A DNA stretch of 7,574 nucleotides, from NCBI GenBank assembly GCA_958419975.1, contig CATZIG010000095.1, forward strand, positions 1 through 7,574, read 5' to 3'. The stretch comes from an uncultured Collinsella sp. (GTDB lineage Bacteria > Actinomycetota > Coriobacteriia > Coriobacteriales > Coriobacteriaceae). The notes under the pieces were generated by a model. That model made no database searches, had not been told where the DNA came from, and saw nothing but the letters and a program-made list of their open reading frames with translations. Made by a program: the position numbers and the translations under genes. Of the stretch, positions 1 to 5,010 are shown one piece after another; positions within the stretch are counted from its first letter, which is position 1, and every line of letters begins with the position of its first letter.

Positions 1-187
1 CGTCTTCGAGCTCGTGGTGCTTCTTGTCTGCCGCATGCTCAATCGCATGCATCTTATCGAGCATGTCGTGGATCTGCGCGGGGTCAAAGTTCTCAAAAAT
101 CTTGGTGAGTAGCTCTGCGGCCTGGACGGCGAGGTCGGCGCAAGCGACGTAGTTGTCAAAGTAGAACGAATCGGGTTTCTTTGCCAT
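1..187 (-). CDS. DUF47 / PhoU-like phosphate transport accessory protein (N-terminal part)
   Basis: Only the first 62 residues are inside the window; the gene runs off the left edge. The start is the ATG at 185-187, preceded on the minus strand by GAAAGGA with about 6 nt spacing. The visible part begins MAKKPDSFYFDNYV and contains AAELLTKIFENFDP and DKMHAIEHAADKKHHELED. The helical pattern with an IEHAADxKxHE segment is characteristic of DUF47 proteins (TIGR00153 type), which are distant relatives of PhoU. DUF47 genes commonly sit beside PiT phosphate permeases, and the family is thought to modulate phosphate transport from the cytoplasmic side. Here it lies 67 nt downstream of a PiT gene on the same strand with no terminator visible between them, so co-transcription is likely. 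The order, permease first, is the reverse of the more usual one. The family call is good; the exact biochemical role is not established. Confidence 0.85.
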   Translation of the reverse strand, partial: MAKKPDSFYFDNYVACADLAVQAAELLTKIFENFDPAQIHDMLDKMHAIEHAADKKHHELED

Positions 188-254
188 GGGTGGGTCCTTT
201 CGAGGCGAAGACGGGTGGGCGAGGTAATGCAGTCCGGATGGACGTTCGGTTTGA

Positions 255-1304
255 CTAGAGGAACATCATGAACAGCTTGGCCATGACAAAGCTGATGAGT
301 CCGCAGGCGGGGAAGGTGAAGAACCAGGTGAACATCATGTCCTTGACGACGCCGAAGTTGATGGCCGAGAGGCGCTTGACGGCACCGACGCCCATGATGG
401 CGCAGGTCTTGATGTGCGTGGAGGACACAGGGATGCCGGTAAGGGTGGCAAGCAGCAGGTTCGCGGCACCCGCGAGGTCGGCAGAGAAGCCCTGATACTT
501 CTCGAGCTTAACCATGCTCTGGCCGACGGACTTGATGATGCGCTCGCCGCCCACGCTGGTGCCGATGCCCATAGTGGCCGAGCACAGCAGCATAATCCAG
601 ATGGGGATGCCTGCATCGCCGACGCTCGTCTGGCCGCTGGCAAAGGCCACGCCTAAAAAGAGCACGCCGATGAACTTCTGTCCATCCTGCGCGCCGTGCA
701 TAAAGCTCATGGCCGCAGCGCTCGCGATCTGAGCGTATTTAAAGAAGACATTGGCACGTCGCCTGTTGGCGGCGACGAAAAGAATCGAGACGAGCTTGCA
801 CAGGACCCAGCCCATGACAAAGCCCAGGCCGATGGAGAGCGCCAGGCCGTAGATGACCTTCATCCACTCGTGGACGTTGACGCTGCTCGCACCGCCGAGG
901 GCGATGGCGGCACCGGTCAGGCCGGCGATAAGGCTGTGGCTTTGCGAGGTGGGGATGCCAAAACGCGACGCCGTGGCACCGTAGACGACGATGGAGAACA
1001 GCGCCGCGCATAGGCAGGCGAGCGCCATGGTGCTGTTTCCGCCAAAGTCGACGATATGTGAGATGGTGTTGGCGACGCTCGCGTTAAAGTGCGTCATGAT
1101 GAGCACGCCGAGGAAGTTGAATGCGGCGCTCATGAGAATGGCGGCGCGGGCGGGCATGCAACGCGTAGTGACGCAGGTCGCGATGGCGTTGGGCGCGTCG
1201 GTCCATCCATTGACGAAGATGGCGCCCAACGCGAGGATCACGGTGACGGCAAGGACTGGGTTCGACACAATTTGGCCGAGGAAGGTTGAGAACGTTACGT
1301 CCAT
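255..1304 (-). CDS. pit: PiT-family inorganic phosphate permease
   Basis: A 349-residue polytopic inner-membrane protein that should import inorganic phosphate by cation symport (H+ or Na+; the sequence does not decide which). The internal duplication typical of PiT/PHO4 proteins is clear. The N-terminal half has NGWTDAPNAIAT (residues 32-43) and GIPTSQSHS (116-124). The C-terminal half has the matching HGAQDGQ (203-209) and GIPVSSTHI (290-298). About ten hydrophobic segments are present, with a short basic loop RRRAN (181-185) in the middle. Length is normal for the compact bacterial PiT type. The start is the ATG at 1302-1304 with a modest GAGAAAG ribosome-binding site. The gene is followed at 67 nt by a DUF47 accessory gene and is probably the first gene of that operon. 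PiT systems are usually low-affinity, high-capacity carriers, in contrast to Pst; no Pst genes are seen here. Confidence in the family is very high. Confidence 0.96.
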   Translation of the reverse strand: MDVTFSTFLGQIVSNPVLAVTVILALGAIFVNGWTDAPNAIATCVTTRCMPARAAILMSAAFNFLGVLIMTHFNASVANTISHIVDFGGNSTMALACLCAALFSIVVYGATASRFGIPTSQSHSLIAGLTGAAIALGGASSVNVHEWMKVIYGLALSIGLGFVMGWVLCKLVSILFVAANRRRANVFFKYAQIASAAAMSFMHGAQDGQKFIGVLFLGVAFASGQTSVGDAGIPIWIMLLCSATMGIGTSVGGERIIKSVGQSMVKLEKYQGFSADLAGAANLLLATLTGIPVSSTHIKTCAIMGVGAVKRLSAINFGVVKDMMFTWFFTFPACGLISFVMAKLFMMFL

Positions 1305-1334
1305 ATATGGGCTTTCTCGAAGTTTGCAGACACG

Positions 1335-1366
1335 TTACAAAAACATGATAAATCGTATCACCTCCT
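1335..1366 (-). promoter_or_regulatory. Strong Shine-Dalgarno-like element and three-codon ORF in the pit leader
   Basis: On the minus strand, 1366-1357 reads AGGAGGTGAT, a 10-nt complement to the usual 16S rRNA 3' end. It lies more than 50 nt upstream of the pit start, and no long ORF follows it. The first ATG after it (1346-1344) gives only ATG TTT TTG TAA. The spacing from AGGAGG to that ATG is 14 nt, longer than optimal. It could be a leader minicistron, a ribosome standby site, or chance. Confidence 0.25.
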
Positions 1367-1423
1367 GCGGGTCTCTTTACCGAGTTCTGATGGGAGAAGT
1401 GAACTTTTTGGCACTAAAATTGA

Positions 1424-1429
1424 ATATTA
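1424..1429 (-). promoter_or_regulatory. Possible -10 element for the pit operon
   Basis: Minus-strand TAATAT, about 120 nt upstream of the pit start codon, in the AT-rich part of the divergent intergenic region. No convincing -35 lies at 16-18 nt upstream, so this is only a candidate. It sits next to a plus-strand promoter candidate, as expected for divergent transcription. Confidence 0.3.
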
Positions 1430-1435
1430 GCCCTG

Positions 1436-1464
1436 TTGACCGCGGGTGTTCTTTTTGCTAACAC
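1436..1464 (+). promoter_or_regulatory. Candidate promoter for the 1555-1893 gene
   Basis: TTGACC (1436-1441), a 17-nt spacer, then TAACAC (1459-1464) preceded by TGC, which makes an extended -10. The -35 is near consensus and the -10 is weak. The predicted start of transcription is near 1471, giving a leader of about 85 nt. The rest of the 1305-1554 gap holds no coding region that I can support. Confidence 0.4.
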
Positions 1465-1554
1465 GCCATGCGGACACGTGCGATTACTACGACACCCCAA
1501 AACCACAGTCTGTTCGCTTTACAACATGCAAACATGCGTTCGATAATAGGAGGC

Positions 1555-1893
1555 ATGGAATATCGACAGACAGACGGCAAAACTCGGCGCGTACACAAGC
1601 AGTATGTGGACGTCGTGGCTCGCATCCTCGCGGGCGGACAAGTCGTGCCGGTCACCGTCTGCTGGGTCGACGGACGTTGTTTTACAATCGATGAAATTAT
1701 CTCGACCACCGGGTTTGGCCTGACGGTCCACGGCATCCGTACGGCGACCTATAAGGTGCGTTTTGGCGGGCACGCGACCGAGTTGTATCTGGAGGACCAG
1801 ACGCGCGAGCGGGCGGACGGCTCGCAGGCACACGTGATGCGTTGGTGGGTCTGGGCCTTTGATCGCACGCTCGAGGGCGAGCGCCGTAGGTAA
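1555..1893 (+). CDS. Small protein of unknown function, possibly DUF6504-like
   Basis: A 112-residue soluble protein with no signal peptide or membrane helix. I do not firmly recognise it. The visible pattern is a basic N-terminus (residues 9-15), then VPVTVCWVDGRCFTIDEIIS (31-50), TYKVRF (65-70), TELYLED (75-81) and RWWVWAFDRT (96-105), suggesting a small beta-rich fold. The order of a 'P-V-x-x-x-W-x-G-R-x-F-x-I-x-E-I' strand pair followed by an ELYLE strand and a W-rich last strand recalls the small actinobacterial DUF6504 family, but this is from memory and uncertain. The start is unclear. The ATG at 1555 has AGGAGG only 1 nt away, which is too close to be ideal. In-frame ATGs at 1534 and 1468 have no ribosome-binding site at all. 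Codon use fits the neighbours. It probably has its own promoter and no operon partner. That it is a real gene is likely; its function is unknown. Confidence 0.72.
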   Translation: MEYRQTDGKTRRVHKQYVDVVARILAGGQVVPVTVCWVDGRCFTIDEIISTTGFGLTVHGIRTATYKVRFGGHATELYLEDQTRERADGSQAHVMRWWVWAFDRTLEGERRR

Positions 1894-1908
1894 GGACGTA
1901 CGGCATTC

Positions 1909-1917
1909 GGGTACAAT
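1909..1917 (+). promoter_or_regulatory. Candidate -10 (GGGTACAAT) for the BI-1 family gene
   Basis: TACAAT at 1912-1917 is preceded by GGG and lies 59 nt before the start codon of the next gene. There is no clear -35. The same GGGTAnnAT form occurs upstream of two other plus-strand genes in the window (2758-2766 and 7488-7496), which supports it modestly. Confidence 0.4.
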
Positions 1918-1939
1918 GACAGGAATCTTGTCATCTGCT

Positions 1940-1958
1940 GCGCCGTCTTTCACGGCGC
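1940..1958 (+). terminator. Small hairpin between the unknown gene and the BI-1 gene
   Basis: GCGCCGT (1940-1946) pairs perfectly with ACGGCGC (1952-1958) around the loop CTTTC. It is followed by TTTGTG, a poor T-tract. It may be a weak terminator for the gene ending at 1893. If the promoter at 1909-1917 is real, it is instead a leader hairpin 5 nt before the GAAAGGA ribosome-binding site of the next gene. Confidence 0.4.
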
Positions 1959-1976
1959 TTTGTGAAAGGACGAAGT

Positions 1977-2672
1977 ATGAACGATATCCAGGGCTATCAG
2001 AACGGCCCCATCGAAACTGGCGCAAGCCGTGCCAAGGAGATGTCGCCGCGTGCGTACAATCTTTCCATGTCTGCCCTCATCTTCTTGGGCTTTTGTGCCA
2101 TGGGCGCTGGTGCTTACTTTACGAGCACCATGGCGTTTGCCCGCATGATGATGAGCGGCGCCGCCCTGCCACTGGTCTTTGGCTCGTTTATCCTGACTAT
2201 TGTCGGCATCGTCATGATGTCGGCTGCTGCCAGCAAACAGTCCGTGGGCCTGTCGCTCGTGGGTTACGTGATCTTTGCGAGCACCTTTGGCCTGACCGCG
2301 TCGTTTGGCCTTGCCAACTATGACCTGCCCACCATCAACACCGCCTTTATCGCCACCGCTGCCATCACCTTTGTCTTTGGCGCCTTGGGCGTGACGTTCC
2401 CCAAGTTTTTCCAGCGCGTATATGGCATCGGCTTTGGCATTCTGCTCGCCACGATTCTGGTTGAGGTCGTGCTGATGTTCATGGGCGTTTCGCAGTCCAT
2501 CACCGACCTGATCGTGATCGTGGTGTTCGCCGGGTTTATTGGCTATGACACCTATGTTGCCACGACGGTGCCGCCCACACTGCCCAACGCCGTGCTTATG
2601 GCCTCTAACCTGTTCGTGGATATTATCAACGTGTTCCTGCGCATTTTGAACATCCTCGGCCGTCGCGATTAA
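1977..2672 (+). CDS. Bax inhibitor-1 / YetJ-type (UPF0005) integral membrane protein
   Basis: A 231-residue membrane protein with seven hydrophobic segments, at roughly residues 30-53, 61-82, 90-113, 119-139, 148-169, 175-197 and 206-228. This matches the length and topology of the bacterial BI-1/YccA/YetJ family (TMBIM), which are pH-sensitive cation (Ca2+) leak channels in the Bacillus subtilis member. The hallmark FAGFIGYDT (185-192) and SNLFVDIINVFL (210-221) segments are present. Asp191 and Asp215 lie 24 residues apart, the same spacing as the pH-sensing pair Asp171/Asp195 known in B. subtilis YetJ. The start chosen is the ATG at 1977, with GAAAGGA at 1964-1970 and 6 nt spacing; a GTG at 1962 lies within that site and is rejected. 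The gene appears to be transcribed alone and ends before a strong terminator. Physiological role in this organism is unknown; family assignment is strong. Confidence 0.93.
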   Translation: MNDIQGYQNGPIETGASRAKEMSPRAYNLSMSALIFLGFCAMGAGAYFTSTMAFARMMMSGAALPLVFGSFILTIVGIVMMSAAASKQSVGLSLVGYVIFASTFGLTASFGLANYDLPTINTAFIATAAITFVFGALGVTFPKFFQRVYGIGFGILLATILVEVVLMFMGVSQSITDLIVIVVFAGFIGYDTYVATTVPPTLPNAVLMASNLFVDIINVFLRILNILGRRD

Positions 2673-2718
2673 AGCGCGGCATTGCGACGCTTCCTGCCGG
2701 ACACGGTAAAACGATGCG

Positions 2719-2747
2719 AAAGGCGGTCCTTCGGGGCCGTCTTTTTT
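2719..2747 (+). terminator. Rho-independent terminator after the BI-1 gene
   Basis: An 11-bp stem (2719-2729 with 2734-2744, two G-U pairs) capped by a TTCG tetraloop (2730-2733) and followed by a run of T to 2747. The A and T runs at the stem base make it usable in part on the other strand. It cleanly separates the BI-1 gene from the next gene. Confidence 0.9.
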
Positions 2748-2757
2748 GTACGCGGCG

Positions 2758-2766
2758 GGGTATCAT
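2758..2766 (+). promoter_or_regulatory. Candidate -10 (GGGTATCAT) for the PARG-like gene
   Basis: TATCAT at 2761-2766 preceded by GGG lies 11 nt after the upstream terminator and 47 nt before the next start codon. No good -35 is visible because that position falls in the terminator stem. The location between a terminator and a gene with its own ribosome-binding site argues that a promoter must be here. Confidence 0.4.
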
Positions 2767-2813
2767 GGATGGGAAAAGCCGATGGCGGCAGAGACCGAGA
2801 AAGGTGACCACTT

Positions 2814-3947
2814 ATGGCAGACGTCGACAACAGGAACCGTAACCGCAGGTCCAACCGAGCGGGTCAGCCCAATCCCAAGCGCGAGGCCCGTGCCAAGGCC
2901 GCCGAGCGTCACGTGGCAACTGTGTCCGAAGCGTGCGCCAAGGATATCGAGCGTTCGCTTGCCGGTGTGTGCGAGTTCGATGGTATGCCTGCCGGTTTTG
3001 TCGCGGCGATGAAGGCCAAGGCCCAAGCGGCCGACGCTGTCGAGGAACAGGTTGCCGAGGAGTCTGAGGCCGCCGAGGCCGAGACCGCTGAGGTTGCGTC
3101 CGCCGAGACCGAGGTTACGGCCGAGCCTGCACCCGCAGAGGAGGCCACGGAGACCGAGTCCGCGCCTGCCGCCGAGGAGCCCGCTCCGGTCCTGCCCGAG
3201 GTCACCGTGCTCGACGCCTCTGCCACGCAGGCCATTCTGGATAACGGCCGAGGCTACGCGCAATTCTGCGACATGGCCGTGCTCGCCTTTGCCTCGTTCA
3301 CCAACCCGGGCGGCGGCTACATCCAGGGCTATCTGGGTCAGGAGGCCACGCTCTGTGCCGATTCGTACCTGTACAACGTGCTCGATAAACAGCGCAAATG
3401 GTACGGCGAGAACCGTCGCCGCAACATCAACTGCGAGCTTTACCGCAACCGTGCGCTGGTGGTGCCTGCGGTGCGCTTCGACCGCAACCACGTGCATGCG
3501 TATGCCGACGTGATCGTGGCCGCCGCGCCCAACGCCAAGCGCGCTCGCCAGGAGTATCGCGTGAGCGACGATGCCTTGCTTGACGCTCTGCGCGATCGCA
3601 TCCGCTTTGTGCTTGCCATCTGCGACGAGCTGGGTCGCGAGAAGCTCGTACTGGGTGCTTGGGGTTGCGACAACAACGGCTTTGACGCCGAGGCCGCGGC
3701 CGAGCTCTTCCGCAAGGAGCTCGCATCGGGCGACTTTAAGGTCAAGCAGGTGTTCTTTGCCGTGCCTTCTACGCGATGGGATGAGGATTTTGCCAAGTTC
3801 GAGCACGTGCTGGCAAACTTCCCCGAGCGCAACGAGGAGTCCTATGCCCAGGTTGCCGCACGCGCTGCGGCTGCTCGCGCCGCCGAGCAGGCCCAGGCTG
3901 CCGCCGAGGACGATGAGGACGATGACGATTGGCGCAAGTACCTGTAA
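2814..3947 (+). CDS. TIGR02452 / DUF2263 (microbial PARG-like macrodomain) protein with acidic linker
   Basis: A 377-residue cytoplasmic protein. The family includes bacterial poly(ADP-ribose) glycohydrolase of Thermomonospora curvata, which removes ADP-ribose from proteins. The N-terminus is basic (1-30) and leads into a helix KAAERHVATVSEACAKDIE (28-46). Residues about 68-128 are low-complexity Ala/Glu/Pro/Thr-rich linker. The catalytic-type domain then runs from VTVLDASATQAI (130) to FFAVPS (314-319), with AFASFTNPGGG (158-168), DVIVAAAPNA (232-241) and LGAWGC (280-285). The tail is Ala-rich and ends in DDEDDDDWRKYL. Two key loops differ from the family: the GGG-x7-QEE signature reads QEA (176-178), lacking the second Glu, which is the catalytic one in T. 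curvata; and the usual GCGxFxND reads GCDNNGFD (284-291). Hydrolase activity is therefore doubtful; it may bind ADP-ribose only. The start has GAAAGGTGA 7 nt upstream. The gene is flanked by terminators and is probably monocistronic. Confidence 0.88.
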   Translation: MADVDNRNRNRRSNRAGQPNPKREARAKAAERHVATVSEACAKDIERSLAGVCEFDGMPAGFVAAMKAKAQAADAVEEQVAEESEAAEAETAEVASAETEVTAEPAPAEEATETESAPAAEEPAPVLPEVTVLDASATQAILDNGRGYAQFCDMAVLAFASFTNPGGGYIQGYLGQEATLCADSYLYNVLDKQRKWYGENRRRNINCELYRNRALVVPAVRFDRNHVHAYADVIVAAAPNAKRARQEYRVSDDALLDALRDRIRFVLAICDELGREKLVLGAWGCDNNGFDAEAAAELFRKELASGDFKVKQVFFAVPSTRWDEDFAKFEHVLANFPERNEESYAQVAARAAAARAAEQAQAAAEDDEDDDDWRKYL

Positions 3948-3972
3948 TCGGTACGGGCCGACAGATAGGTCG

Positions 3973-4005
3973 AGCCGGCGGGAGGGCTGCTCCCGTCGGC
4001 TTTTT
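3973..4005 (+). terminator. Rho-independent terminator after the PARG-like gene
   Basis: An 11-bp GC-rich stem (3974-3984 with 3990-4000, one G-U pair) around a 5-nt loop, followed by TTTTT (4001-4005). It is 26 nt after the stop codon of the PARG-like gene and only about 20 nt before the start of the next gene, whose ribosome-binding site begins 6 nt after the T-run. Confidence 0.9.
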
Positions 4006-4024
4006 ACTAAAGGAGAGGCTTACG

Positions 4025-4684
4025 ATGAAAAACGTTCTGTGCTTTGGTGACAGCAATACCTATGGCTATGATCCGGCGGGCATGCGCGACGGCACCGCGG
4101 TACGCTATGCGTACGATGTGCGCTGGTGCGGCGTGGCCCAGCGAGACCTGGGCGAGGGCTGGCACGTGATTGAGGAAGGCCTCAACGGCCGCACGACGGT
4201 ACGCGACGACATGTGCCATCTGGACACTAATCTCAACGGCATCCGCGCGTTGCCGATGCTGCTCGAGGCTCATAAGCCGCTGGATGCGATCGTGATTATG
4301 CTGGGCACCAACGACTGCAAGACGGTCTTTAGCGTGGGGGCTGCCGATATCGCTGACGGTGCCATGGCGCTGATTCGCACCGTCCGCGCGTTTCCCTGGA
4401 CCGAAGCCGCGCCCTGCCCGCGTATTCTGCTGATGGCGCCTATCAAGATTAAACCGCAGATCGCCGATGTGTACATGACCGACTTTGACGAGCGCTCCGT
4501 CGAGGCCTCGGAGCATTTTGCCGAATACTATGCGTATGCTGCTAAACAGTTTGGCTGCGACTTTTTGAATGCCGCTGATTTTGCCGAGCCGGGCGATATC
4601 GATTATCTGCACATGATGCCCGAAAGCCACGAGAGCCTGGGCCACGCCGTGGCAGCCAAGCTCCAAGAGATGCTTGGTGAGTAG
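4025..4684 (+). CDS. SGNH/GDSL hydrolase, arylesterase/acyltransferase-like
   Basis: A 219-residue cytoplasmic esterase with no signal peptide. The SGNH blocks are complete: FGDSN with nucleophile Ser10 (block I), EGLNGRT with the oxyanion glycine around residues 52-55 (block II), LGTND with Asn96 (block III) and DYLH with Asp193 and His196 (block V). The opening LCFGDSNTYGYDP, the DVRWCGVAQRDL segment (31-42), VIEEGLNGRTT (48-58) and LDAIVIMLGTNDCK (86-99) closely follow the Mycobacterium smegmatis acyltransferase/arylesterase pattern, so hydrolysis (or acyl transfer) of small acetyl or aryl esters is the best guess. The natural substrate is unknown. The start is ATG 4025 with AGGAGAGG (4011-4018) 6 nt upstream. 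There is no room for a promoter between the preceding terminator and this site, so expression should come from read-through or from a promoter upstream of the hairpin. A longer upstream in-frame start at 3929 would overlap the previous gene and is rejected. Confidence 0.93.
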   Translation: MKNVLCFGDSNTYGYDPAGMRDGTAVRYAYDVRWCGVAQRDLGEGWHVIEEGLNGRTTVRDDMCHLDTNLNGIRALPMLLEAHKPLDAIVIMLGTNDCKTVFSVGAADIADGAMALIRTVRAFPWTEAAPCPRILLMAPIKIKPQIADVYMTDFDERSVEASEHFAEYYAYAAKQFGCDFLNAADFAEPGDIDYLHMMPESHESLGHAVAAKLQEMLGE

Positions 4685-4739
4685 CGCGACCCAAAGCAGT
4701 ACAGTAGTTCCCCTTGCGACGGCTTGTTTCGTTGGTTTG

Positions 4740-4794
4740 TTTTGATCTGTAACAGTTGTAAGGCCGAAAACGGGCTAGATGTTACAGATTAAGA
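4740..4794 (+). repeat. Palindromic unit 1 of the 40-nt-pitch array
   Basis: Left arm TTTTGATCTGTAACA (4740-4754), a 25-nt inner segment (4755-4779), and right arm TGTTACAGATTAAGA (4780-4794). As plus-strand RNA all 15 positions pair, with two G-U wobbles (4744-4790 and 4741-4793). Relative to unit 2, one C-G pair is replaced by U-A (4743-4791), a compensatory change. The inner segment contains GGCCGAAAA. Confidence 0.85.
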
Positions 4795-4820
4795 TTATTT
4801 AGGTCGATATCGGTCGTTTG

Positions 4821-4875
4821 TCTCGATCTGTAACATCTAGGGTCGATTTTGCCGAGTTACTGTTACAGATCGAGA
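4821..4875 (+). repeat. Palindromic unit 2 of the array (perfect arms)
   Basis: TCTCGATCTGTAACA (4821-4835) and its exact inverse TGTTACAGATCGAGA (4861-4875) flank a 25-nt inner segment (4836-4860). This is the best copy and serves as the reference. The inner segment resembles the reverse complement of those in units 1 and 3, so the middle unit appears inverted. It is separated from unit 1 by 26 nt, which contain the palindrome CGATATCG at 4805-4812. Confidence 0.9.
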
Positions 4876-4900
4876 TTATCTTCTCAGCGGAATTTGGATG

Positions 4901-4955
4901 TCTCGATTTGTAACAGGTGGGCCGAAAAATGGACTCTAACTGTTACGGATCGAGA
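4901..4955 (+). repeat. Palindromic unit 3 of the array
   Basis: TCTCGATTTGTAACA (4901-4915) and TGTTACGGATCGAGA (4941-4955) flank a 25-nt inner segment (4916-4940) that contains GGCCGAAAAA as in unit 1. The two departures from unit 2 both become G-U pairs in plus-strand RNA (4908-4948 and 4909-4947), so the 15-bp stem is kept. It is 25 nt from unit 2. The stretch 4685-4739 before the array holds no recognisable gene or terminator. Confidence 0.85.
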
Positions 4956-4965
4956 TGTTTATGGG

Positions 4966-4998
4966 AACCACCACAAAGGTGTCCTTTGCGGTGGTTTT
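4966..4998. terminator. Hairpin terminator shared by the array/SGNH side and thiD
   Basis: Arms 4966-4979 and 4983-4996 pair over 14 positions with one interruption (A4973 against C4989), with a 3-nt loop, followed on the plus strand by two further T. On the minus strand the interruption becomes a U-G pair, giving an unbroken stem that starts 14 nt after the thiD stop codon, but the T-tract there is poor. It may serve transcription from both sides. The plus-strand reading would end any transcript running through the repeat array. Confidence 0.65.
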
Positions 4999-5010
4999 GG
5001 GCTGCGAATC

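Noticed and set aside
1519..2025. 168-residue minus-strand open frame across 1519-2025
   Set aside because: It spans an intergenic region with promoter and hairpin signals and overlaps two better plus-strand genes; composition looks random.
2763..3806. 347-residue open frame on the minus strand opposite the PARG-like gene
   Set aside because: It is antisense to a well-supported gene. Its Gly/Leu/Val-rich composition is what GCC-GAG-type codons give on the other strand, and no family features are seen.
3929..4024. Longer start for the SGNH hydrolase
   Set aside because: It would overlap the previous gene and translate through the terminator stem; ATG 4025 has an ideal ribosome-binding site and matches the family N-terminus.
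4007..4666. 219-residue open frame on the minus strand opposite the SGNH gene
   Set aside because: The plus-strand frame holds all SGNH catalytic blocks; the antisense frame shows no motif and its ATG lacks a ribosome-binding site.
4826..4875. BirA- or NrdR-type operator in the palindromic arms
   Set aside because: The arms resemble no operator I can match; the 25-nt gap and six-fold repetition do not fit those sites and no such target gene is adjacent.
4740..4955. CRISPR array, because of short repeats at a regular pitch with 25-nt gaps
   Set aside because: The repeats alternate in orientation, are only 15 nt, number six, and the gaps resemble each other (two share GGCCGAAAA, the third looks inverted). 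No cas genes are nearby.
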